Shown piece after piece: positions 1 to 7,687 of a DNA stretch of 16,768 nt. The DNA comes from Bacteroidota bacterium (GTDB lineage: Bacteria; Bacteroidota; Ignavibacteria; SZUA-365; JAADGX01), in the NCBI GenBank assembly GCA_024276335.1, contig JAJRXL010000280.1:1-16768 (forward strand), in the 5' to 3' direction. Within the stretch, counting starts at the first letter, position 1; the number at the start of each line of letters is the position of its first letter. The notes below the pieces were generated by a model, which saw nothing but the letters and a program-made list of their open reading frames with translations, was not told where the DNA came from and ran no database searches. Made by a program: the position numbers and the translations under genes.

Positions 1-1
1 A

Positions 2-1579
2 CACATTCCCGCTCGCATCGAACTCGGCAAAACGCTGGCCCGGTCGGGAAAGCTGAACGAGGCGCTTCAAACATTCGACAAGCTGGTCGAACTCAACGCC
101 ACCGATCCGGCCATGTACAACAACCTCGGCAACGCGTACGACGACCTGGGCGAATACCAATCCGCCATTACCAGCTACCAGCAGGCTGTCAAACTGAGAC
201 CGGATTTTGTCGAAGCTTACTGCAACCTCGGATTAATCTACATCAAGCTCGGCCGGTATCGCGAATCCATGAAGACGTTCGAACAGGCCATCGAGATTCG
301 CCCCGATTATGCGTACGCCCACAATAACCTCGGGGTCGCCTTCCACCGCCTGTGCAAGTACGACGACGCCATCAAATCCTACCGCCGGGCGGTAAAGTTG
401 AAACCCGATTACGCCGATGCGTACGCCAATCTCGGTCTCGCATACACCAAGCTGGGCAAACTCGAAGAGGCCCGCGCCGCCTACGAAAACGCGGTTCGGT
501 ACGGATCGAACAGGCCGAAATTCTTTGCCGGATTGGGACTGGTCTTGAGTCGCCTGGAAAAGCACCGGGAGGCAATCGACGCCTACCGGAAGGCGCTGGA
601 GTTGAAACCGAATTACCTCGAAGCACAGTACAGCGCGGGCCTGCTCTACGGGAAAATCAACCGCTGGGTGGACGCCCTCGACGCGTTCCAGAAAACCGTC
701 CGCCTCGATCCGGACTTCGCGGAAGGACATTTCAACCTTGGAATCGCCTACGGAAAGCTGAATCGGTGGAAAGAAGCATGGACGGCCTTTCACAACGCTC
801 TGCGCTTGAAGCAGGACTACGCGGAAGCACAAAACCACCTCGGCCTGGTGTTCTTCCGGTTCGGGAAGTACCGGGAAGCCATCAAATGCTACCAGCAAGC
901 CGCCGAACTCGACCCCCGGTACGCCCAGCCTCATTACAACATCGGCGTGGCCTACAGCCGGCTGGGGAATTACGGCAAGGCAGTAGAGGCATTCCGGCAC
1001 GCACTCCGTCTCAATCCCCGTCATCCCGAGTCGTACAATAACCTCGGCGTTGCATTAACCCAGATGGGACAGTACCAGAACGCCATCAAGGCCTACAGGA
1101 ACGCCATTCACCTGAAACCGGAATACCCGGAAGCGTACAACAACCTCGGCGAAGCGCTGGGGCACCTGGGACAGCACGATAAGGAAATCGAAGCGTACCG
1201 AACCGCGATTTCACTCAAGCCGGATTTCGTGGAGGCGTATTTCAACCTCGGCGTCCTCTACGGGCAACTCGGTCGATACGAGGATGAAATCAATGCCTAC
1301 AAAACCATCCTGCGCATCAAGCCCGATTACGCGGACGCGCACCACAACATGGGTGTCGCCCTGGCCGAGCTGGGCAAGTTCGAGGATGCCATCAACGCGT
1401 ACCGCCAGGCCCTGCGTTTTAAACCCGGCTACGCCGAGGCCCATTTCAACCTCGCCATTGCCTACATCAATCTCGGCAACAAAGCCGCCGCTGCGAGGGA
1501 ATACCGCATTCTCAAGGAAAACGGCCACGTGAATCTCGCCCGGCAGCTCCAGGCCCTGCTCAAGAATCCCCCGGCCTGA
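2..1579 (+). CDS. TPR-array protein, 5'-partial
   Basis: The reading frame is open from the left edge, so the true start lies outside the window; the ATG at 113 is inside the repeat array, because the 37 codons before it already encode a TPR unit (ARIELGKTLARSGKLNEALQ). I count 15 consecutive 34-residue tetratricopeptide repeats with almost no insertions. Each follows the pattern [YH]xNLGxAYxxLGxYxxAIxxYxxAxxLKPDYxEA, and the last runs into a short tail (ARQLQALLKNPPA) before TGA. TPR arrays form superhelical protein-binding scaffolds. No enzymatic domain is visible in the part present, though one could precede it off the left edge. The near-perfect periodicity and repeated 'aacaacctcggc' DNA words suggest growth by internal duplication. 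The partner and pathway cannot be read from the sequence. Convergent with the M23 peptidase gene. Confidence 0.93.
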   Translation, partial: HIPARIELGKTLARSGKLNEALQTFDKLVELNATDPAMYNNLGNAYDDLGEYQSAITSYQQAVKLRPDFVEAYCNLGLIYIKLGRYRESMKTFEQAIEIRPDYAYAHNNLGVAFHRLCKYDDAIKSYRRAVKLKPDYADAYANLGLAYTKLGKLEEARAAYENAVRYGSNRPKFFAGLGLVLSRLEKHREAIDAYRKALELKPNYLEAQYSAGLLYGKINRWVDALDAFQKTVRLDPDFAEGHFNLGIAYGKLNRWKEAWTAFHNALRLKQDYAEAQNHLGLVFFRFGKYREAIKCYQQAAELDPRYAQPHYNIGVAYSRLGNYGKAVEAFRHALRLNPRHPESYNNLGVALTQMGQYQNAIKAYRNAIHLKPEYPEAYNNLGEALGHLGQHDKEIEAYRTAISLKPDFVEAYFNLGVLYGQLGRYEDEINAYKTILRIKPDYADAHHNMGVALAELGKFEDAINAYRQALRFKPGYAEAHFNLAIAYINLGNKAAAAREYRILKENGHVNLARQLQALLKNPPA

Positions 1580-1587
1580 TCCTCCCA

Positions 1588-1640
1588 CGTGGTTCGACGT
1601 CGTTCACCGCGTCACCATATCTCATTCGTGGTTCGACGTC
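1588..1640. repeat. 14-bp direct repeat pair between convergent genes
   Basis: CGTGGTTCGACGTC occurs at 1588-1601 and again at 1627-1640, 39 bp apart, in the 203-bp gap between the TPR gene and the convergent peptidase gene. I see no convincing terminator hairpin in this gap. The function of the repeat is unknown; it could be a binding site or a remnant of a small duplication. Confidence 0.5.
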
Positions 1641-1782
1641 CGCTCCCGACTTCGTCATCCGTCGACAGAACCTGGCCTGTGCTCTTCAACGACACGCGGA
1701 GCAACGGACAAGCCCATAGGATTCCACCACAGCAAAGTAAGCCGCGACGAAGCGGTCGAGCACGCCACCGCCGGATGATCGT

Positions 1783-3117
1783 TTATTGAATGGAAGCGGC
1801 CGTTCCGCCTGTCGCGGAAGGCGTGGTAATCCTCGGAGCGCTCTGCCAGAGGCTGTCCGCGCGCGCCATGGATGTTCTGAACGCGTCCATGAGGTTCGAG
1901 GGAAGGCTTTTCAGGGAAGGGTTTTTCACTTTCCGCGGAGCGCGTTGGCTGCCGTTGACGAGGAATTCGAAGTGCAGGTGGGCCCCCGTTGCATACCCCG
2001 TGCTTCCCACCCTGCCGATGGTCTGGTGCTGTCGCACGGTTTGACCCCGGCGCACGAGGATGCGGGACAGATGCCCGTAACGGGTACGGACGCCGCCGGG
2101 GTGCTGTATTTCCACCAGTTTTCCATACCCGCCGCGGCGGCCCGCGTATACCACCTTGCCCGAGCCGACGGCCCAGACCGGTGTGCCTGCCGGTGCGGCG
2201 TAGTCGGTGCCGGTATGCATCTTTCGCTTTCCGGAAATCGGGTGGACACGCATCCCGAACGTGCTCGTGACGCGCAGGATACTGAGCGGCGAGCGCATGA
2301 AAAATTTCTGCAGGTTGCTCCCATCGGGGGCGAACCAGCCTTTCACGCCGGCCGTGCTGTCGGAAAAGTAGTAGCCCACCACGTCTCCGGTCACACTGCC
2401 CTTGTACTCGGCGGCCACGATGCGTCCGTAACCGACGTGTTCGCCGTCGAGGAATTTCTTTTCCACCAACACCCGGAAAGTATCCCCGATTCGGGGATCG
2501 AATATGAAATCAATATCGTAGCCGAGCACGTCCACGAACTCCGCCAGCAGCTCCGATGTCTCGCCCATTTTCAACATGGTGTGATACACGGACTGCGCGA
2601 CCTCGCCTTCCACCGATACCAACTCGCGTCGGACCGGGGCCGAATAATACTCCACCACCAGGGCCGAGGAGGAATCCCGCCTGATCCACCAACTGCTCAA
2701 GTTATTCATCCGATAACAAAAAACCCGCAGGTTTTCCTGCGAATCCACCTGCGCCACGAACCGCTGGCCCGGCAGGCATTTCCTGAAATTGAAATCTGCC
2801 CCCCCGAGGTAACGTTGGATCGTGTCTGCCAAAGCCGGGCTCATTCCCGCGGACAGCAATGCGCCCTGGAACGACGTCCCCGGCTTCACCGTGCCCGTGT
2901 ACTCGATCAACCCCCTGGATTCCGGGTGCGCAAACAAGCTGGGACCAGCGGCGACCGTATCTCGCGTCGACCCCGCTGCCGGAACAAGGTTTTTACCCGG
3001 ACCAACCCATAACGCATACGTGCTTCCCGCGACGATAATCAGGAGCAACAAGGACAGCCCTTCAAGCTTATACCGTGACAGTCGCCGGAGCATGTGTTTC
3101 GAGGCAGAATTCACCAT
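1783..3117 (-). CDS. M23-family cell-wall endopeptidase, membrane-anchored
   Basis: Predicted peptidoglycan DD-endopeptidase of the MepM/Csd3-like kind, 444 aa and complete. Residues about 18-38 (LEGLSLLLLIIVAGSTYALW) form an N-terminal membrane anchor or uncleaved signal. Residues about 75-240 resemble the non-catalytic domains of Csd3/MepM relatives (PGTSFQGALLSAGMS...; YDIDFIFDPRIGDTFRVLVEKK). The C-terminal LytM/peptidase M23 domain (about 285-390) carries the zinc site: H301 and D305 in MHTGTDYAAP, and the HxH pair H380/H382 in GAHLHFEF; H349 in RYGHL is the usual extra catalytic histidine. These residues imply an active enzyme cutting peptide cross-links on the periplasmic side of the wall. 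No strong Shine-Dalgarno precedes the ATG at 3117, so the exact start is less sure; Met9 is an alternative. Lies 94 bp downstream of the metalloprotease gene on the same strand; co-transcription is possible but unproven. Confidence 0.93.
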   Translation of the reverse strand: MVNSASKHMLRRLSRYKLEGLSLLLLIIVAGSTYALWVGPGKNLVPAAGSTRDTVAAGPSLFAHPESRGLIEYTGTVKPGTSFQGALLSAGMSPALADTIQRYLGGADFNFRKCLPGQRFVAQVDSQENLRVFCYRMNNLSSWWIRRDSSSALVVEYYSAPVRRELVSVEGEVAQSVYHTMLKMGETSELLAEFVDVLGYDIDFIFDPRIGDTFRVLVEKKFLDGEHVGYGRIVAAEYKGSVTGDVVGYYFSDSTAGVKGWFAPDGSNLQKFFMRSPLSILRVTSTFGMRVHPISGKRKMHTGTDYAAPAGTPVWAVGSGKVVYAGRRGGYGKLVEIQHPGGVRTRYGHLSRILVRRGQTVRQHQTIGRVGSTGYATGAHLHFEFLVNGSQRAPRKVKNPSLKSLPSNLMDAFRTSMARADSLWQSAPRITTPSATGGTAASIQ

Positions 3118-3211
3118 GCGATAAAATACAACTTTTGGTCAATTCGGGAACAGGCGCGAAATGATCGCTCCACCCGCGTTTTTCCAGGACGATACGCTCG
3201 CGCAGTCGGCA

Positions 3212-6200
3212 TCAATTGAGGACGTGCATGACCCTTGCAAGCGCGTTTTTTCCGGCCGTAACACGATAGATGTACGTTCCTCTCGCGAACGACTCGGCGT
3301 GCAGGCGAACCCCGTGCCTGCCCGCGGCAAGCATTCCCAGAGCGCGAGTCCATACGCGCTTCCCAAGCACGTCGTACACGTCGAGCCGAACGTTTTGCCG
3401 CTCGGGAATTTCGAACGCAATGTGCGTAACCTCCGCCCGCCCGGGCGCGTCGGCGCCGAAGGGATTCGGGTAATTCTGGTACAGGCGGAAGGCGTGGGGA
3501 ACAGATCCTGTCCGTACGTTTACCACCACCGCGTTTCCCTGCAAACGGATCGTGGAGGGACTGCCATCGGCGTTGTGCCGTATTTCGAGGATAGCCGAAC
3601 GGGGACCCGGCGCAGTCGGCTTGAAATCGACCTCGAGATCATACGCCGCTCCCGCATCCACCTCGAAGGGCGCGCCGTTAAGCACCGTAAACATGGAATC
3701 ATCCGCGCCGCTCACGGCGGTCGAGAAAACCTTCAGGCGGCCTGATCCCGTATTCTGCAGGACGACTTTCATCCGCTTCGACCTGCCAACGCCAACGTTT
3801 CCGAAGTCCACCGTGGTGGTGGAAATCGTGAGCGAGGGCGGCCCGGTGATGGAGAAATTGCCGGACTCCGCCAGCACCGAGGAATTGGCCGTGCTGACCA
3901 CGCGCACGCGGGCCTTGTCCGTCTGCACGTCGGGCAGTTTCCAGGTGTAACGCCCCGCGGCGGCGCGCACGGAGAGAACGATGGCCGTCCAGGTATTCCC
4001 ACCGTCGGACGAGAACTCCAGCCTCACGTTGTCCACGCATGTCGCCGTCCAGGTGATGGTGATGCTGTCGCCTCGCACGTAGGACTCACCTGCCGCGGGT
4101 TGATCGACGGAAATCGCGGGTGAACCCGTATTGATGAACGCAACCTTGCTCATGACGTTACCACAGGGGGAAACGACCTCGCAGAAATACGCCCCTGCCC
4201 AGTTGTTGTCGTAGGCAGGGATCACGAGGTCGGCCATGGGTCCGTCCTGAACAAGATTGCTTACTTTCCACCACCGGAAGCGCAGCTCGTCCCCTTCGAC
4301 CTCGATGTGGAGCACGACCTGCTTGCCCCCGCAACCCACCGCGTTTTCGGGCTGTTTGGCGATGACCGGCTTCCGCAGGACGCGGAGCGTTACGATGTTC
4401 GATTTTTGTTCCCCGCATTCTCCCTTGACGATACAGAAATAATTGCCGGAATCCGCCTTGGTCACAACGTCGATCTTGAATTTGCCCGCGGTGGCGCCGT
4501 CGATAGGCGTGTTGTTGAAATACCATTGGTACGTTATGGTGCCTGCGCCGGTACCCGCCACGTCGAATTCCACTCCTTCGTTTTCGCACCGCACGCGATC
4601 CACCGGCTGCTTCGTGATCTTCGTTCCCACCTTGATTTCAAAAGAACCGTTCATCTCGGCAATGGGCGTTCCCACCCGTGAATCGGAGATACGAATACGG
4701 TAGGTCGTTCCGGGCGGAAAGTCGGGGGGCACGTGCCAGGTCCAGCTTCGTGTCGTGGCGGGCACCTCATCTGCCAGCGTGGTTGTATAAGTCTGCCCGT
4801 TATCGTCCGAGAGATCGACCGTGATGTAACCCACGCCGGTGCTGGTCCAGGTGATGTCCAACGCCCCACCCTGGCAGAGGGATTCACCTCCCGAAGGAGT
4901 GGTGAGGACGAGGCTGCGTATGCTGCTCGTGATGGTGATGCACCGCGCAGCTTCCGCCCGCGAGCGTATCCACGCGGACACGCGGTCCCGGAACTCGTTG
5001 GTCTTCTTATTGCAGTAACTCATGATTTCGCCGTTGATCTGCTTGGTGCCGGTAAAGCAGTTACCGTCCTCCGCCTTGGCGCAGGAATCGATGGGCGGAT
5101 TCCACCAACAGGAATGCGTGTGCCGTGCACCGAACACGTGTCCGATCTCGTGGGCCATGACGCCGGTGTTGCCCTTGGTGAAGTTATTATTCTTGGACAG
5201 GCGCTGGAACGCGTAACCCCTCGTCGTGCTGCACAAGGCGTCCAGCGATGCCAGCCCCGCCGTCACCGCGTCGCTGAATCCCTCGAGGGCGTGTCGGGAA
5301 AGCAGCACTGCCAGGGTTCGTTCCACGCTGTCCATGTTCTGCGACCAGTAACTCTTGAGCTGGCTGAGCCCGGCTCTCAAGCTGGTGGCGTTGTACGGAT
5401 CGTTCACCGTGTCCCAGATTCGCAGGTACGACATCTCGAGCTTGATGGCAATGTCCCGTTCATAGATGGCGGAAACTTCCCCGAAGCGGGCGGTGATGTA
5501 GTTCTCCGCCGCTTCCACGCTACCGAAATGCTGCAAGAGCTCGTAGTCGGCATCGATGGCCACCTTGGCGAGGAGCGTATCGACGAGTGTGCCGGGCATG
5601 TCCTTGGACAAAAGGTTCGGCGAAGGCGATTCGGCTATAAGCTCGTCCAGGTCCGTGATGCCGCAGAACGTCGGTTGCGAGCCGGGTATCACTTCCCTGA
5701 TGGCCAGCAAGCGCGTGTCCTCCCCAGCCCGCCGCATGTCCAGTGAGAACTCCCTGCCCGCGACGCGCACCGTACCGCTGAGACCGTCTCGATCCACGGC
5801 CAGGTAAGCCCATGAATCATCGCGCCCTTCCACCGCGCCCCTGTAGAGCGCGACGTCCGGCAGCGGCCTGCGGATATCTCCATGACCAGTACCGGTCACC
5901 ACGATCGACGCGTCGTTGAAGACGGTGAAGCGCAGCAGGCGGAGCGAAACGCTTTGGCCGAAGGGCAGGGCGAGATTCTCCAGCACGAGTTCCGAAGCAT
6001 CCCGGAGCCGCGTCAGTGCCCTCGTATTTACACGGAAAACTCGCTCTCCCGTGTTTGAAGTAATGGTTTCACCGGAAACGGCGCTCCAGAGCGAAGCGGC
6101 GTCAACAACCATCGGCGCCTGCTGCGCATGGCTCGCTCCTGCGAGGAGGATAAAAACGAGGAACAGCGTCGGCAAAGCACGCGCCGGACGTAGTATGACA

Positions 6201-6229
6201 GGGATGGGAATGCGTAACATTCGTATCAT
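3212..6229 (-). CDS. secreted metzincin metalloprotease with Ig-like modules and T9SS tail
   Basis: About 1005 aa, complete. Counting from the upstream ATG at 6247 (subtract 6 for the chosen start): hydrophobic signal peptide about 20-41 (ending GASHAQQ), a pro-region, then a reprolysin-like (M12B-type) catalytic domain about 220-435. The zinc motif HEIGHVFGARH at 366-376 fits HExxHxxGxxH, and EIMSYC at 407-412 is the Met-turn. Downstream come a Kre9/Knh1-like beta domain (about 447-540), two Ig-like domains with paired cysteines (about 541-625 and 626-708; YQWYF...YFC and RWW...YFC), a second Kre9-like domain (about 710-800), an ASPM/SPD-2/Hydin-type (choice-of-anchor D) domain (about 805-908), and a T9SS type A sorting domain (about 918-1011; YQNYPNPF...YDVLGKRV...GTYIYRV). 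By family, an extracellular zinc endopeptidase delivered by type IX secretion; its substrate is unknown. The start at 6229 is preferred because GAGGG lies 6 nt before it, while the ATG at 6247 has no ribosome site. Confidence 0.93.
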   Translation of the reverse strand: MIRMLRIPIPVILRPARALPTLFLVFILLAGASHAQQAPMVVDAASLWSAVSGETITSNTGERVFRVNTRALTRLRDASELVLENLALPFGQSVSLRLLRFTVFNDASIVVTGTGHGDIRRPLPDVALYRGAVEGRDDSWAYLAVDRDGLSGTVRVAGREFSLDMRRAGEDTRLLAIREVIPGSQPTFCGITDLDELIAESPSPNLLSKDMPGTLVDTLLAKVAIDADYELLQHFGSVEAAENYITARFGEVSAIYERDIAIKLEMSYLRIWDTVNDPYNATSLRAGLSQLKSYWSQNMDSVERTLAVLLSRHALEGFSDAVTAGLASLDALCSTTRGYAFQRLSKNNNFTKGNTGVMAHEIGHVFGARHTHSCWWNPPIDSCAKAEDGNCFTGTKQINGEIMSYCNKKTNEFRDRVSAWIRSRAEAARCITITSSIRSLVLTTPSGGESLCQGGALDITWTSTGVGYITVDLSDDNGQTYTTTLADEVPATTRSWTWHVPPDFPPGTTYRIRISDSRVGTPIAEMNGSFEIKVGTKITKQPVDRVRCENEGVEFDVAGTGAGTITYQWYFNNTPIDGATAGKFKIDVVTKADSGNYFCIVKGECGEQKSNIVTLRVLRKPVIAKQPENAVGCGGKQVVLHIEVEGDELRFRWWKVSNLVQDGPMADLVIPAYDNNWAGAYFCEVVSPCGNVMSKVAFINTGSPAISVDQPAAGESYVRGDSITITWTATCVDNVRLEFSSDGGNTWTAIVLSVRAAAGRYTWKLPDVQTDKARVRVVSTANSSVLAESGNFSITGPPSLTISTTTVDFGNVGVGRSKRMKVVLQNTGSGRLKVFSTAVSGADDSMFTVLNGAPFEVDAGAAYDLEVDFKPTAPGPRSAILEIRHNADGSPSTIRLQGNAVVVNVRTGSVPHAFRLYQNYPNPFGADAPGRAEVTHIAFEIPERQNVRLDVYDVLGKRVWTRALGMLAAGRHGVRLHAESFARGTYIYRVTAGKNALARVMHVLN

Positions 6230-6234
6230 GGTAA

Positions 6235-6240
6235 ACCCTC
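6235..6240 (-). promoter_or_regulatory. ribosome-binding site of the metalloprotease
   Basis: GAGGGT on the minus strand, with the GAGGG core six nucleotides before the ATG at 6229. It lies inside the open frame that begins at the ATG at 6247 and is the main reason for choosing the shorter start. Confidence 0.55.
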
Positions 6241-6275
6241 GTGGCATGTCGTTGTTTTCTTTCTGCTGCGGTATG

Positions 6276-6301
6276 CCCGGCGGAAGAGTCTCCGCGCCGG
6301 G
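6276..6301. repeat. 7-bp inverted repeat in the divergent promoter region
   Basis: CCCGGCG (6276-6282) and CGCCGGG (6295-6301) are perfect complements around a 12-nt loop, in the gap between the divergent metalloprotease and NusG-II genes. It could fold in the 5' untranslated RNA of the protease or be an operator. A T-run at 6311-6316 lies nine bases past the stem on the plus strand, too far for a normal terminator. A TACAAT hexamer at 6329-6334 could be a -10 element for the rightward gene, but I see no matching -35. Confidence 0.35.
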
Positions 6302-6374
6302 ATGAGAAGCTTTTTTCCTCTATTAAGATACAATAATATGGCTATTTTTACCGGGGGTGAGGAGCCGCCTCCCC

Positions 6375-7037
6375 ATGTTCCAGATACCACGGTACGCGAT
6401 GAATCGAAGACAATTTTTCAAGTCAGGCTTTTTTAATATCGGGGATCTTTTCCGACAAAAGACACCGGAATCCATTCGCCCGACGAAACAATTGCGGCTC
6501 ATCGACCTCACCATCCTCACCGACGCACCCGAAAAGGCGGAGGAATTCATCAACGAGAACGTGCGGGAATTCTTTGGCGAACACATGCTGAGGCTGCGGC
6601 AGAGCGTCTTGCCGGGGGATTACCCGGGCGGCATCCTGCTGTTCGAAAATGACCGGCTCCGTGATCATCGCGACGGCATATCCCTCTTCTTCGCCTCCCT
6701 TCGAACGATGGAAGAAGAACTGGACCTGCGGCGGATACATTACGATCCGACACTGGTGCGGTACGCGAACTTTACGCCTCCCATGAGCAATGCGATCGAG
6801 ATATACCACCGCGACACGGTCGCGCGACGGGCGCCCCTTCACGAGTCAGCCAGCTTTGAAGTCGAGGGAACCCTGGGTCCCCTGAGCATGAAAATCGAGC
6901 ACGGGAAATTTTCCATTACCGAGGCCGCGTGTCGTCACAAGATTTGCGTCGCCCATCCCCCCATCATCACTCCCGGCCAGCGCATCACGTGCCTGCCGAA
7001 TGAAATCACCGTGGTGGTGAGAGGCGAGGGGCATTAG
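6375..7037 (+). CDS. NusG domain II-containing protein with Tat-like N-terminal motif
   Basis: About 220 aa, ending in TAG. Counting from the first possible start (GTG at 6357), the C-terminal part (about 173-222) matches the NusG domain II family (PF07009): GPLSMKIEHGKFSI, then ACRHKICVAH, then PGQRITCLPNEITVVV, with the usual cysteines C192, C197 and C212. These domains are usually extracytoplasmic beta modules of unknown function in small anchored proteins of about 130 aa. The roughly 150 residues before it I do not recognise. The N-terminus reads MNRRQFFKSGFFNIGD, close to a twin-arginine RRxFxK motif, but no hydrophobic stretch follows, so export is unproven. Starts: GTG 6357 has no ribosome site; ATG 6375 has GAGGAG at 6359-6364 with a 10-nt spacer; ATG 6399 would put the RR motif at the very N-terminus. 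Divergent from the metalloprotease. Confidence 0.8.
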   Translation: MFQIPRYAMNRRQFFKSGFFNIGDLFRQKTPESIRPTKQLRLIDLTILTDAPEKAEEFINENVREFFGEHMLRLRQSVLPGDYPGGILLFENDRLRDHRDGISLFFASLRTMEEELDLRRIHYDPTLVRYANFTPPMSNAIEIYHRDTVARRAPLHESASFEVEGTLGPLSMKIEHGKFSITEAACRHKICVAHPPIITPGQRITCLPNEITVVVRGEGH

Positions 7038-7073
7038 ATTTTGGGTGTCAGCTTTTAGGAGCGAGGTGGGTAA

Positions 7074-7093
7074 ACGTTGGAACGTTCCAACGT
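7074..7093. promoter_or_regulatory. perfect 20-bp palindrome, possible operator
   Basis: ACGTTGGAACGTTCCAACGT is its own reverse complement over all 20 bases. It lies 37 bp past the stop of the NusG-II gene and 116 bp before the small membrane protein gene. A second perfect palindrome, GGTAATTACC, is at 7152-7161, nearer that start codon. Such symmetry suits a dimeric DNA-binding protein, but there is no regulator gene next to it and the sequence could be a repetitive element. Confidence 0.4.
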
Positions 7094-7209
7094 CGAAATA
7101 TTTTACTTCGTCTTTTCCCGTTTTTTGCAGGCGCCAGAGCCGAGAAATTGTGGTAATTACCCCATAGCACAAACGTCAGCCATTATCCACATGATCACAA
7201 GGAATCGCA

Positions 7210-7416
7210 ATGTGGAAAAAACCGTGGTTGTTGGTTCCTCTGAGTGTCGTTGGCAGCTTGGGCGCAAGTCTCTTCGCGGTGTGTGGGCTGAGCGAGATCA
7301 CAGGATTTTCTTTCGATTCCCAGGCTGCTGTGATCATCGGCATGCTCACCGCAGCAGCAAGCGGCACGTGTCTGATAGCCGTTTTTCAGTTACAAAAGAA
7401 AGAATCACCTGAATAG
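7210..7416 (+). CDS. small two-helix membrane protein
   Basis: A 68-residue protein, unrecognised by family. Supported by a good ribosome site, AAGGA at 7199-7203 with a 6-nt spacer to the ATG, and by its composition. Two hydrophobic segments are visible: about 5-27 (PWLLVPLSVVGSLGASLFAV) and about 37-60 (AAVIIGMLTAAASGTCLIAV), with a short loop between and a charged tail QLQKKESPE. With lysines at both ends, both termini may face the cytoplasm in a hairpin. It ends in TAG. A second frame in the same stretch (7077-7412) lacks a ribosome site and membrane character. Function unknown. Confidence 0.7.
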   Translation: MWKKPWLLVPLSVVGSLGASLFAVCGLSEITGFSFDSQAAVIIGMLTAAASGTCLIAVFQLQKKESPE

Positions 7417-7687
7417 TCAATCAAAGAACTTTATTGCCGGCTAAAAAGTACATGCACCTTTCGAGACTTCACGTAGTATGCGATGTGCCAAATTTTGTAC
7501 GGCGCAAGGCGATAGCGCAAAGCTGCCTTACTTGGCATCACCCGGCATCATAATTACGGCAGGAAAATCAAGGCCGCAGCGACACCGCCGACCTTCACGC
7601 ATGACTTCGTCCAAACGAAGCTGAGGCTCAAAGATTGTGCCGGGCGAGCGATTGTGCCGTTCATGAAAAAAATTGTTTTCATAAATT
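7417..7687. other. non-coding gap, possibly remnant DNA
   Basis: 271 bp with no credible gene. It contains a 20-bp word (7566-7585) identical to one inside the gene at the right edge (16427-16446), a 10-bp direct repeat GATTGTGCCG (7633-7642 and 7650-7659), and a small hairpin CTTCGT-CCAA-ACGAAG (7605-7620). TGCCAA and TTGGCA words around 7495-7550 could also pair. It looks like decayed or junction DNA next to the compositionally odd segment; I cannot assign it. Confidence 0.35.
7663..7682 (-). terminator. weak AT-rich hairpin after the glycosyltransferase pseudogene
   Basis: ATGAAAA (7663-7669) pairs with TTTTCAT (7676-7682) around a 6-nt loop, just past the stop codon at 7688-7690 on the minus strand. 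The stem is A/T-only apart from one G-C pair, so termination is only a possibility. Confidence 0.25.

Noticed and set aside
233..1024. 263-codon minus-strand open frame
   Set aside because: Mirror of the TPR repeats; its regularity comes from the repeats on the other strand.
1589..1789. 66-codon open frame between the TPR and M23 genes
   Set aside because: GTG start with no ribosome site, arginine-rich, overlaps the end of the M23 gene and the direct repeats.
1786..3012. Long plus-strand open frame across the M23 gene
   Set aside because: Antisense shadow in GC-rich DNA; the opposite strand has the full catalytic H/D/HxH set.
4733..5746. 337-codon plus-strand open frame
   Set aside because: Antisense to the metzincin catalytic domain, which has HExxHxxGxxH; no family features on the plus strand.
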